Source of the DNA: an uncultured Gemmiger sp.
GTDB taxonomy: Bacteria; Bacillota; Clostridia; Oscillospirales; Ruminococcaceae
Assembly (NCBI GenBank): GCA_947629015.1
Contig: CANRCB010000004.1
Coordinates: 44,906 to 108,905 of the forward strand
Length of the DNA stretch: 64,000 nt
Reading direction: 5' to 3'
Part shown: positions 51,776-60,148 of the stretch, piece after piece
How the letters are laid out: each line of letters opens with the position of its first letter
Position numbering within the stretch: the first letter of the stretch is position 1
The notes under the pieces: generated by a model
Databases searched by the model: none
The model's input: the letters and a program-made list of their open reading frames with translations, nothing else
Told to the model about the DNA's origin: nothing
Made by a program: the position numbers and the translations under genes

Positions 51776-53959
51776 TCACCCGTTGGAAACGAGCCTTGTG
51801 TAGTAGCCGTTCCTTGCGTACAGTTCCTCGTGCGTGCCGCGCTCCACGACCTTGCCTTTGTCCAGCACGATGATCTCGTCACAGTCCCGTATGGTCGAAA
51901 GGCGGTGCGCCACAACGATGCAGGTGATGCCCCGCTCCCGGATGGAACGCACGACCTCGTATTCCGTCTTGGCGTCAAGGGCGCTGGTGGCTTCGTCCAG
52001 GATGATGATGGTCGGGTCCTGGGCCAGCACGCGGGCGATCTCCAGCCGTTGGCGCTGCCCGCCCGAAAGGTCCTTGCCGCCCTCGGTGAGCATATAGTCA
52101 TAACCGCCGTCGCGCTGCATGATGTCCTCATGGAGGCGGGCATCCTTGGCGGCGAGGATCATCTCAAAATCCTCGATGGAACTGTCCCACATTTTGATGT
52201 TGTTGCGGATGGTATCTTCAAACAGGATGATGTCCTGGTCGACGACGGCCAGCGAGCCGGTAAAGACGAAACGGTCGATGTCCCGGATGGGCTTGCCGTC
52301 AAACAAAATCTCCCCGCTCCAGGGCTGGTACAGCCCCGAGATCAGCTTGGCCAGCGTGGATTTGCCGCAGCCCGACCCGCCCACGAGCGCCACCCGGCTG
52401 CCGGGCTTGAGGTGCAGGTCAAAATTTTCGATCAGCGGCTCCGCCAGGCGGGAGTAGCCAAAAGTCACACCCTTCATCTCCACCGCGCCGGACAGCTTGT
52501 CATATTCGCCATCCGGGTCCTGTGCGGCACGTTCCTCGCAGTTGACGTCGGTGGGGTACGCCATCACGTCCTCGACGCGTTCCATTTGGGTGCGCATCTC
52601 CTGCAGCGTCTGCCCGGCGGCGATCAGCGTCATGGCCGGCTCGGTGAAGGCCGTCATGAACCCCTGAAAGGCCATGATCATACCGACGGTGAACTTCCCC
52701 TGCAAAGTGAACAGCACGCCCAGGATGAGCACAACGGTGTTGGTGAGCTGGGCGACAAGGTTCGGGATCATGCCAAGGTATTCGTTCAGGCGCGCGTAGC
52801 GCACCTGCTGCGTGTTCACGCTGGCCTGGTAGCCGGCCCACTTTTCAAAGAAACCGTTCTCGGCACCGCTGGCCTTGATGGTCTCGATCATCTCGATGCC
52901 GGCAACGGTCTGGCCGGCGAGCTTGCCGGCATCGCGCATCTGCACGCGGGTGATGTTCACCCGCTTTGCGGAGATGAGGCGGGACATGGCAAGGTTGATC
53001 AAAATGGAAAAGACGCCCACCAACGTCAGCACCCAGCTGTAGCGCACCATGACCACAAGGTAAAACAGCATCATGGCGGCGTTGAGCACAAGGGGGGCAA
53101 CGGTGTTGACAAGGTCATTCGCGATGGTGGCGTTGGCGGCCTGGCGCTGCTGGATATCCCCCGCCATGCGCTGGGAAAAGAACTCCATGGGCATACGCAG
53201 CACCTTCCACAGGAAGGTGGTATCCCCTACGGCGGCGAGCTTGCCCTCGATAAGCTGCCTGGACCAGGATTCAATGAACGCCACCACGAACTGCGCGCCC
53301 GACAGCAGCGCGAGCGCCGTGAGGAACGGGTAGAACCATTCCGGGTTTTCGTGCGTGAGCAGCCGGTCGAGGAAGATGCGGGAGAGCACCGGCTGGACGA
53401 TGCCGATGCAGGCGGTGATGACGGTGGTGACGACGACAAAGGCGATCTCCGCCCCGGCGCCGGCCAGCCGCCTTTTGGCAAAGGACAAAACGCTTTTGGG
53501 CCTGCCGTCGGGCACAAAACCCTCCCCCGGCGCGAACAGCAGGCAGATGCCGGTGAAGGCCTGGTCAAACGCCTCCATCGGGATGGTGTAGCTGCCCTGG
53601 GCGGGGTCGTTCAAAACCGCCTTGCCGCCCCGGAACCCGCACAGGACCACGAAATGGTTGAAATTCCAGTGCACGATGCAGGGGAATTGGCCATATGCCT
53701 TGAGCTGCTCCGGCTCATAGCGGTAGCCCTTTGCCTGCAAACCGTAGCTGCGGGCCGCCCGCAGGATGTTTTTGGCGTTGGAGCCATCGCGTGAGACGCC
53801 GCAGTCCGCGCGCACCTGCTCAAGGGGGATCCATTTGCCGTAATAGGCAAGGATCATCGTCAGGCAGGCGGCGCCGCACTCCAGCGCCTCCATCTGCATC
53901 ACGACCGGTACTTTGGCGGCCCCTTTTGTGACGGGGGCCTTCGGCTTGCTGCTGCCCAT
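51776..53959 (-). CDS. NHLM-type peptidase-containing ABC exporter
   Basis: 727 residues from ATG 53959 (8 bp after GAGG; the GTG at 53968 overlaps that site). The N-terminal C39 peptidase has the full triad: Cys28 (LECGAACL), His102 (FNHFVVL) and Asp118 (NDPAQG). The permease is at about 160-440; the ATPase has Walker A GGSGCGKST and signature LSGGQRQR. It should cut the leaders of peptides A and B after Gly-Gly and export the cores. Confidence 0.94.
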   Translation of the reverse strand: MGSSKPKAPVTKGAAKVPVVMQMEALECGAACLTMILAYYGKWIPLEQVRADCGVSRDGSNAKNILRAARSYGLQAKGYRYEPEQLKAYGQFPCIVHWNFNHFVVLCGFRGGKAVLNDPAQGSYTIPMEAFDQAFTGICLLFAPGEGFVPDGRPKSVLSFAKRRLAGAGAEIAFVVVTTVITACIGIVQPVLSRIFLDRLLTHENPEWFYPFLTALALLSGAQFVVAFIESWSRQLIEGKLAAVGDTTFLWKVLRMPMEFFSQRMAGDIQQRQAANATIANDLVNTVAPLVLNAAMMLFYLVVMVRYSWVLTLVGVFSILINLAMSRLISAKRVNITRVQMRDAGKLAGQTVAGIEMIETIKASGAENGFFEKWAGYQASVNTQQVRYARLNEYLGMIPNLVAQLTNTVVLILGVLFTLQGKFTVGMIMAFQGFMTAFTEPAMTLIAAGQTLQEMRTQMERVEDVMAYPTDVNCEERAAQDPDGEYDKLSGAVEMKGVTFGYSRLAEPLIENFDLHLKPGSRVALVGGSGCGKSTLAKLISGLYQPWSGEILFDGKPIRDIDRFVFTGSLAVVDQDIILFEDTIRNNIKMWDSSIEDFEMILAAKDARLHEDIMQRDGGYDYMLTEGGKDLSGGQRQRLEIARVLAQDPTIIILDEATSALDAKTEYEVVRSIRERGITCIVVAHRLSTIRDCDEIIVLDKGKVVERGTHEELYARNGYYTRLVSNG

Positions 53960-53969
53960 CGCGCGCACC

Positions 53970-54449
53970 TCAGTTGAACAGGAAAGAAATGGGCGAAACG
54001 CGGCCCGTTATGACCGACGCCGGAAAGACGCCCTCCGGCAGCGGGATGTCCAGCGGCAGCGCGTACACCCATTCCCCCGTTGTCAGGCCGCTGAGGTGCA
54101 GCGCGTATGCGGGGAAATCCTCCTCCACGGCCTCCGGCTGGGCGGGGACGGCAGACACGGTGCATTCATATTCCGCCTTGCCGATGCGCACAGGGCAGCC
54201 TGCGGTGACGGCGCCGATGTCCGCCTCCCGCACATAGCAAAGGGTGGTGCCGCCCGCAGAAACAACGACCGTGTCCAGCTTTGTCTCCAGTGAGCCGACG
54301 ACCCCCCATACCACAAACCCGATGAGCAGCACGATGACCGCCGTGAGCGTGACCCACACGCCGGGGTTCGTCACGCGGATATAATCCGTCAGCTGCTCCG
54401 GCGAGGCGATGCGCTGTATGCTTTTTTCCCGGAAAACCGTGTTTGACAT
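53970..54449 (-). CDS. Short HlyD-like NHLM secretion protein
   Basis: 159 residues. The N-terminus KSIQRIASPEQLTDYIRV followed by one membrane helix (about 34-53) is the usual opening of NHLM-system secretion (HlyD-family) proteins. Those proteins normally run to several hundred residues with long coiled coils; here only a short beta-barrel-like domain (about 55-155) follows. There is no sign of a frameshift downstream, so this looks like a natural short form suited to a single membrane. It lies 10 bp before the exporter gene. Confidence 0.75.
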   Translation of the reverse strand: MSNTVFREKSIQRIASPEQLTDYIRVTNPGVWVTLTAVIVLLIGFVVWGVVGSLETKLDTVVVSAGGTTLCYVREADIGAVTAGCPVRIGKAEYECTVSAVPAQPEAVEEDFPAYALHLSGLTTGEWVYALPLDIPLPEGVFPASVITGRVSPISFLFN

Positions 54450-54498
54450 ATCCCTTTGCCCCCGTCCCCCGCTTCAGGCGGCCGTTCGGCCTTTTGCT

Positions 54499-54906
54499 TT
54501 ACAGGTTTTTGGTGATGGTCAGGATGTTCTGGCCGTCCTTATACTCATAGTCGACACTGTCCATGCTTTTCTTGACCATATAGATGCCAAGGCCGCCGAT
54601 GTCCCGTTCCTCCGCCGTGAGCGAGGTATCCGGGTCGGCCTTTTTCAGCGGGTCATAGGGGACGCCGTTGTCGATGAAGGTGATCACGACCGCGAGCGGG
54701 TCATCCTTGAGCTCCACGCGCACGGTCGCCGCCCCGACATCGGGGTTGTAGGCATAATACGCAATGTTGCCGAACAGCTCGTCGATGGCGATGTCGATCT
54801 GCCGCTGCACCCGCGTGGAGCAGGCGTGCGCGGCAAGCTGGGCGTTCACGAACGCCGTGACCGCCTCGATGTTTTCCACCGTCGCGTCAATCGTCAGTTC
54901 TTTCAT
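54499..54906 (-). CDS. RsbW/SpoIIAB-type serine kinase (HATPase)
   Basis: 135 residues from ATG 54906. GHKL ATPase boxes: N box DIAIDELFGNIAYYAY (38-53), G1 IDNGVPYDP, G2 GGLGIYMVKK. The size and motif spacing match anti-sigma serine kinases such as RsbW. These phosphorylate a STAS partner and bind a target (often a sigma factor) in partner switching. Its start overlaps the phosphatase gene by 20 bp and a STAS gene sits in the same operon, so the three parts of a switch are present. Confidence 0.9.
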   Translation of the reverse strand: MKELTIDATVENIEAVTAFVNAQLAAHACSTRVQRQIDIAIDELFGNIAYYAYNPDVGAATVRVELKDDPLAVVITFIDNGVPYDPLKKADPDTSLTAEERDIGGLGIYMVKKSMDSVDYEYKDGQNILTITKNL

Positions 54907-57031
54907 CCCGCACCTCCATCCTGGCCCTGTATTCCAGGCACAGCATCGTGATGTCATCAAACTGCGGTGCTTCGCCCACAAAGGCGTCGATGTCCGCCTT
55001 CACCGCCGGGAGCAGGCGCGTGGGATCCTTATCGCGGTTCAAATTGAGCACCTTTTCCAGCCGCTCCATCCCGTACAGCTCGTTGGCGGCGTTGGTCGCC
55101 TCGGTCACGCCGTCGGTATACTGGAAGAGCCTGTCCCCCGGCGCCAGCGTGGTGCTGCCCGCGCGGTAGCGCATCCCCTCCATGCCCGCAAGCACAAAGC
55201 CGGGGCGTATCTTTTGCACCGTATACCCTTCCCCTTTGCGGGCGATGAAGGGCATCTCATGCCCGGCGTTCACATACCGGAACTCCCCGCTCACCAGATC
55301 GAGCACGCCCTCGAACGCCGTGATGAACAGCCCCTCGCTGTTGGACTCGCACAGCAGGCGGTTCACCTCGGTGAACACTTCCCCCAGATCCCGGCCGGGG
55401 GTGGTGTGGTCCTTGATGAGCGTCTTGCCGATGACCATGAAGAGCGCCGCCGGCACCCCCTTGCCCGAAACGTCCGCCATGACGACGGCCAGGTGCCGCT
55501 CGTCCACCATGAAGAAGTCATAAAAATCGCCGCCGACCTCCTTGGCCGGGTCCATGGTGGCATAGATGTCGATCTCCTCCCTGTCGGGGAAGGCCGGGAA
55601 GATGCAGGGCAGCATGGATTTCTGGATATGGGTGGCGACATCCAGCTCGGCGCCGATGCGTTCCTTCTCGGCGGTGACGCTGGTCAGATCCTTGACATAC
55701 TGGTCCAGCGAGGCGGTCATGGCATTGAATTCTTTGGCCAGGTCGCCGATCTCGTCGTTGGTGCGCACCCTGGCGCGATAAGTAAGGTCCCCGCCCGATA
55801 TCTTTTTGACGTCCCGCCCCAGCGCCAGCAGCGGCCCGGTAAGGTTGCTGGCAAAGCGGGAGCTCAACAAAACGACCAGCACCGCGATGAGGACAAAGGC
55901 GGCCGCAAAGGCCAGGACGGCGGCCCGGATGCTTTTTTCCATCGAGACGGCCGTGGTATCCGTCGTGGCGGCGATGGTCTGCCGGATATCCTGCGCGGGG
56001 GCCACGATATCGCTTTCCGGCACACTGACGATGAGGTGCCACCCCGCCGAGGCGATGGGTGCGGTGCCGTAGTAGCAGCCGTCCAGGAACAGCACGCCGG
56101 GCGTAACGCCCATCACGCTGCCCGCCGCTTGGCTGAGGGGGGCGGAGGCATCGTAGACGTTCAAAAAGCCGGTGTCCGCCAAAGCGTCGGGGGATGCGAT
56201 GACCGCGCCGCTGCGGTCAATGAGGAAGGCATAGCTCCCGGCGCTGAAATCCACGTCGATGAGCATACGGTTGAGATCGCCGACCAGGATATCCATGGCG
56301 ACCACCCCGGCAAACCGCGCCCCGTCATAAAAGGGCGCGGCGCAGGTGACGGTCAGCCCACGGCCGAGCGCGTCATCGTAGACATCGGTGAAAACGGTGT
56401 GCCCCGCGTCCCGCGCGGCACCGTACCAGGAGGAGGCGAGATAATCGTAATAAAACTCCCCGCCGGTATCGGAGGCGGCGGAATAGGGGTCATAGCTGAT
56501 CATGAGGCCCGTCTCGGTGCCAAGATAGATGGTGGCGATGGTATCGGGCGCGGCGGCGACCACGGGCGCAAACACCTGCTCGGTGTTGCCCAGCAGCGCC
56601 GCCTCGGCCATGATGTCCCCGGGGGCCACGTCCTGCCGCGCCAGCGAGCGCTGCATGGTATATACGCCGGCGTTCGCGGTATCGGGCGGCAGCACCTCGC
56701 GCCCCACATAGCGTTCCGGCTCCGCATAGAGCCCGCCGATATAGCGCGCGAAATTCCCCACCTGCTCATCAAAACGCCCCAGCTCGGCATCGGCCAGGCC
56801 GGCCTTGTCGGCCACGACGTTCAACAGGTTCTGCTGCATCTGGGCCAGCAGCGCGTCGGCGCTGGTCCGGGCGGCCGTCTCGCCAAGGTTCGCGTTGTCC
56901 GCCAGAACGCGCCCGCGCACCGTCAGCAACCCGACCAGGCCGACCGCCCCGCTGACGAGCAGCGACGCCACACACAAAAGCAGGACCATCCTGCGCAGCC
57001 TTGTGCGGATGGAATCCCTCGTTTTGACCAT
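54887..57031 (-). CDS. Membrane SpoIIE-type PP2C phosphatase with extracellular sensor
   Basis: 714 residues. Helix 1 (about 14-38), a large extracellular dCache-like domain (about 40-365, with DIMAEAALLGNTEQVFAPVV and MAIDILVGDLN-type segments), helix 2 (370-392), a HAMP domain (393-447), then a PP2C/SpoIIE catalytic domain (about 480-700) with metal-binding Asp residues in KEVGGDFYDFF, MADVSGKGVPAALFM, DRLFQYTDGVTEA and FDDITML. It should dephosphorylate the STAS partner in response to an outside signal, thereby releasing the target of the RsbW-like kinase. Confidence 0.93.
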   Translation of the reverse strand: MVKTRDSIRTRLRRMVLLLCVASLLVSGAVGLVGLLTVRGRVLADNANLGETAARTSADALLAQMQQNLLNVVADKAGLADAELGRFDEQVGNFARYIGGLYAEPERYVGREVLPPDTANAGVYTMQRSLARQDVAPGDIMAEAALLGNTEQVFAPVVAAAPDTIATIYLGTETGLMISYDPYSAASDTGGEFYYDYLASSWYGAARDAGHTVFTDVYDDALGRGLTVTCAAPFYDGARFAGVVAMDILVGDLNRMLIDVDFSAGSYAFLIDRSGAVIASPDALADTGFLNVYDASAPLSQAAGSVMGVTPGVLFLDGCYYGTAPIASAGWHLIVSVPESDIVAPAQDIRQTIAATTDTTAVSMEKSIRAAVLAFAAAFVLIAVLVVLLSSRFASNLTGPLLALGRDVKKISGGDLTYRARVRTNDEIGDLAKEFNAMTASLDQYVKDLTSVTAEKERIGAELDVATHIQKSMLPCIFPAFPDREEIDIYATMDPAKEVGGDFYDFFMVDERHLAVVMADVSGKGVPAALFMVIGKTLIKDHTTPGRDLGEVFTEVNRLLCESNSEGLFITAFEGVLDLVSGEFRYVNAGHEMPFIARKGEGYTVQKIRPGFVLAGMEGMRYRAGSTTLAPGDRLFQYTDGVTEATNAANELYGMERLEKVLNLNRDKDPTRLLPAVKADIDAFVGEAPQFDDITMLCLEYRARMEVRDERTDD

Positions 57032-57081
57032 ACTTCCTCCTTCTATGGTTCCCCCTGACGGGAAAGCGGTGCCGCGCGGCC

Positions 57082-57993
57082 TCAGACCACGACCCGCACG
57101 GTGTTCTCGCCGTGGGAATACGCGTGTGACGCGCGCAGGGCGCGGTGGCGGATGAGCTTGAGGGACATGAGATCCACCTCATCCTCATCGCGCCGCATTT
57201 TCAGCGGGTCAAACCGCGCCCCCCGGTAACGGAAACACACCGGGCAGGTGTCGTGGCAGTCCACACTGATCTCGACCGCCGCATCCGGCACGGCGGCCAG
57301 CACCCGGAGCGCGACCTCCTCCACCACGTTTTGCAGCTCAAAAAGGCGCTTCATGTTGACCTTTTTGGTGAGCAGGAGCTTTTCCTCCAGCAGGTCGTTG
57401 AAGGCGCCGATGCTCCCCGCCTGCGCGGTGACACAGCCGGTGACCTGGTGCACATACACGCGCCCGGGCGGCAAAACCGGTTCGATGCAGAAGATGGAGC
57501 CGGCCAAGATCAGGATGGGGACATCCACCAGCAGCCCCATGGCGGCATACGCCACGCCCAGCGCCAGGGCGCCGCTGCCGGCGGCGGCATACCACACCGC
57601 CCCCGCCGCGGCGGAGGCCGCCGCCAGCAAAAGGGCGTATTTGCGGTATTCCGCCGGCTTTTTCAGCAGGACCTGGCAGCCGCCCCCTGCAAACCAGCCC
57701 GCCCACATACCAAGCCCGCAGACGAGCACCGAAAGGCATTCCCCCGCCATCTGCGGCGCCGGGGTGCCCAGGACGAGCGCGCCGGCGACGCTGCCGGCAG
57801 CGCAGCCGACGGTCCCGGCCGGGCCGAGCAGCAGGCCGAGGACGGGCGGCAGGGCGTTTTTGATGCCCACCGCGCTGCCGAAGCGCAGAAAATGCGTCGC
57901 CTGTACCGGGATATCGGCCAGCATATACAGTGCGGCGCCGGCAAGGGCCATAACGGCGGCGCGCCGCAGCCGCCGCGCGTCAACCCGCTTCAT
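57082..57993 (-). CDS. Membrane protein with degenerate HATPase-like tail
   Basis: 303 residues. About six hydrophobic helices (10-185) resemble small ECF-transporter S-component-like or QueT-like membrane domains (small-residue-rich, LPPVLGLLLGPAGTVGCAAGS). The C-terminal ~90 residues have an RsbW-like layout: NVVEEVALRVLA (N-box-like), RYRGARFDPL (G1-like) and SHGENTVRVVV, but the Asn/Asp and glycine-rich ATP contacts are largely lost. This may be a membrane-tethered pseudokinase that competes in partner switching. I know no named family with this fusion. Confidence 0.7.
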   Translation of the reverse strand: MKRVDARRLRRAAVMALAGAALYMLADIPVQATHFLRFGSAVGIKNALPPVLGLLLGPAGTVGCAAGSVAGALVLGTPAPQMAGECLSVLVCGLGMWAGWFAGGGCQVLLKKPAEYRKYALLLAAASAAAGAVWYAAAGSGALALGVAYAAMGLLVDVPILILAGSIFCIEPVLPPGRVYVHQVTGCVTAQAGSIGAFNDLLEEKLLLTKKVNMKRLFELQNVVEEVALRVLAAVPDAAVEISVDCHDTCPVCFRYRGARFDPLKMRRDEDEVDLMSLKLIRHRALRASHAYSHGENTVRVVV

Positions 57994-58897
57994 GGCGCAG
58001 CCTCCTTTTCAGGCCGGCGACAAAGTCCCCGTCCGCCGCGAGGATGCCCGCCACCATCACCGCGGCGCCGGCGATGCGCATCGGCGTGATTGTCTCCGGC
58101 GCGGCGCCGAACAGCAGCGTGAGCAGCGGCGAGATCGCCATCGTGATGATGATCTCGGTGGAAAAGATAAGCGAGGCGCGCATGGGGTCGATGTAGCGCT
58201 GGGCATACAGCTGGACAACGGTGTACATCCCCCGCATGAAAATGCCGATAAACAGCACGCTGCCCCAAAACGCCGGCTCGGCCGGCAGGGTCATGGGGGT
58301 ATGGGTAACGGCGCTCTGCCCCACCCACAGGCACAGCGCCATCACGCAGCCAAAGAAGCGCTCCCCCATGACCAGCAGCGCGGGGTTGGAGCGGGCGGAA
58401 AAATGCCCCGCGGTGATGATGTACAGCGCAAAGCTCCCGTCCGCCAGCAGCAGATACAGGATGTTGATGTCGAGCAGGCCCGAAATGTCCGCCCCCATCA
58501 TGAAGAACAAACCGACGAGCACGACGGCACTGCCGAGCAGGACGTGCTTTTCCGGCTTTTCGCGGAACAGCAGGAAGGAGAAAAGCGGCACGAACATGAA
58601 ATACGCGCTGACCACGCAGGAGCTGACCATGGCCCCAACGCCGGAGCCAAGCAGCAAAAACAGGTTGAAGGCCAGCGTTTCCACCGCCATCAGAAAGCCC
58701 TGGAGCACCTGCTTTTTGTCCAGACGGGACAGCTCGTTGAAAAAGAGGAAGGCGGTGATGAGGAAACCGACGAGCCCCGTGATGAACAGGAAGGAAAACT
58801 GCGGAACGGAATCCGGCACGCCCGCCAGGAACGCGTATTGGCTGGCGGAGAAAAAGGTGATGATGACCAGCGATATGGTCGCCTCGCTCCTGTTCAT
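57980..58897 (-). CDS. EamA-family (DMT) transporter
   Basis: 305 residues with ten hydrophobic helices in two five-helix EamA repeats. Drug/metabolite transporters of this family export amino acids or other small molecules; the substrate is unknown. It overlaps both neighbours (14 bp and 4 bp), so it is a firm part of the operon. Confidence 0.88.
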   Translation of the reverse strand: MNRSEATISLVIITFFSASQYAFLAGVPDSVPQFSFLFITGLVGFLITAFLFFNELSRLDKKQVLQGFLMAVETLAFNLFLLLGSGVGAMVSSCVVSAYFMFVPLFSFLLFREKPEKHVLLGSAVVLVGLFFMMGADISGLLDINILYLLLADGSFALYIITAGHFSARSNPALLVMGERFFGCVMALCLWVGQSAVTHTPMTLPAEPAFWGSVLFIGIFMRGMYTVVQLYAQRYIDPMRASLIFSTEIIITMAISPLLTLLFGAAPETITPMRIAGAAVMVAGILAADGDFVAGLKRRLRHEAG

Positions 58898-59832
58898 GCC
58901 CCGGCCTCCCGCACGATGTATTTTTCCAGCAAAATATCGGGCTTGTAGTTCATTTTTGCCGTGCGCAGCCCCTCCATGCCAAGATCCTCCTCGCGGTTGA
59001 TCCAGGCGTACCCCTCGCAGCAGCGGCGCACGGATTCCCGGTTGAGGACCTGATAGATATCAATAAAGCGGCGGTCGCCTTTTTCGGCAATGGCGTCATA
59101 GCAGGTATCCGAAAGCGGCGCGCCGTAGGCATAGCCCGCGCAGCGGCCGTCCACGTACACCACGATGCCCGAAAGCCCCAATTCCCGGAAATGGGCAAGG
59201 CCCTTTTCGATGGCGGCATTTTCGACGGCGAGGTGGGCGGCGTCCTCCCGGCTCTGGCCGGAGGCCGACCAGAACGCCTGAAAGGCACGGATATCGTCAA
59301 GATGCTCCTCCCCGATGCGCTCGATGCGGATGCGCCCCGCATAGCGGCGGAAAAACACGTTGACCGCCTTGCGCCGGTGCTGCATCTGCGCCCCGGGCAG
59401 CTCCGCGAGTTTTTGGCAGGTATACAGATATTCCGCCAGGTCACGGTCCGCCGTGGCGGCAAAGCGGCCCGGCAGCAGGCGGCGGGCAAGCGCCGTCTGG
59501 CGCGCCGTCAGCGTCTCAAAGCGGGCGGCGGCGCCGTGGGCGTGGGCGTCCTGCAAAACGGCCGTCAGGGCGGCGCGCAGGGCGGCCTCGTCCGCGGTAT
59601 CCCCCATCGGGAACAGATACGCGCGTTCCCCCGCCCGGCACAGCCCGGCGCGCAGGACGAACAGGTACCCGTCCCGCACACAAAAGGAATCGCCATATTT
59701 GTGGGAAAGCAGGTACATCGATACAAACGAGTGCTGGCACGAGCCCTCGCCCCATTTGGACATATACCCCTCTATCACGTCTTTGTCCGCAAGCGTCACG
59801 GGCTTGAAGGCAAGGGCCGGCAGAGTGTTCAT
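58894..59832 (-). CDS. DUF2156-type acyltransferase-like protein
   Basis: 312 residues of GNAT-like fold resembling the soluble domain of phosphatidylglycerol lysyltransferases (MprF) and bacterial DUF2156 proteins: AYLFPMGD, LPGAQMQHRRKAVNVFFRRY, GYAYGAPLS, AWINREEDLGMEGLRTAKMNYKPD. No membrane helices. Related proteins transfer aminoacyl groups from tRNA to lipid or peptide acceptors, but other members have unknown substrates. It overlaps its neighbours by 4 bp on each side. Confidence 0.82.
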   Translation of the reverse strand: MNTLPALAFKPVTLADKDVIEGYMSKWGEGSCQHSFVSMYLLSHKYGDSFCVRDGYLFVLRAGLCRAGERAYLFPMGDTADEAALRAALTAVLQDAHAHGAAARFETLTARQTALARRLLPGRFAATADRDLAEYLYTCQKLAELPGAQMQHRRKAVNVFFRRYAGRIRIERIGEEHLDDIRAFQAFWSASGQSREDAAHLAVENAAIEKGLAHFRELGLSGIVVYVDGRCAGYAYGAPLSDTCYDAIAEKGDRRFIDIYQVLNRESVRRCCEGYAWINREEDLGMEGLRTAKMNYKPDILLEKYIVREAGA

Positions 59833-60125
59833 TCGATGGTGAGGATGTCGATAAATCCCGTAACGTCAAAAACGTCCATGATGGTCTCGTTGACGTGCCG
59901 GACGACCATCGTGCCCTGTTTGTTCATCACCTTCTGGGCCGCCAGCAGTACGCGGAGCCCCGCGGAGGATATATATTCCAGCCCGGAAAAATCCATCACA
60001 AGGGCGGTGATGCCGCTGATGCTGCGCTTGAGTTCCGCTTCCAGCTGGGGCGCGGTGGTGGTATCCAGCCGGCCGGAAAGCGCGATTTCCAGTGTTGAGC
60101 CCTGTTCCTTTTTGTCGATCGTCAT
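59829..60125 (-). CDS. STAS-domain anti-sigma-factor antagonist
   Basis: 98 residues from ATG 60125 behind CAGGAGG. A single STAS domain with the phosphorylation site DFSGLEYISSAGLRVLL; Ser53 or Ser54 is the likely target of the RsbW-like kinase encoded at 54499-54906 and the substrate of the SpoIIE-type phosphatase. In partner switching the unphosphorylated form binds the kinase and frees the regulator that the kinase holds. No sigma factor gene is in this operon. Confidence 0.93.
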   Translation of the reverse strand: MTIDKKEQGSTLEIALSGRLDTTTAPQLEAELKRSISGITALVMDFSGLEYISSAGLRVLLAAQKVMNKQGTMVVRHVNETIMDVFDVTGFIDILTIE

Positions 60126-60148
60126 TGCAATGGCCTCCTGTGTTTTGT

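Noticed and set aside
49478..53794. A 1,438-codon open frame on the forward strand, antisense to the two ABC transporter genes
   Set aside because: It has no recognisable domain, is extremely rich in Gly, His, Arg and Asp as antisense frames of high-GC genes are, and lies fully across two genes with complete catalytic motifs.
48641..57031. Lanthipeptide or radical-SAM maturation gene in the peptide operon
   Set aside because: Every gene in the operon was checked; none has LanM/LanC zinc motifs, a CxxxCxxC radical SAM motif or YcaO features.
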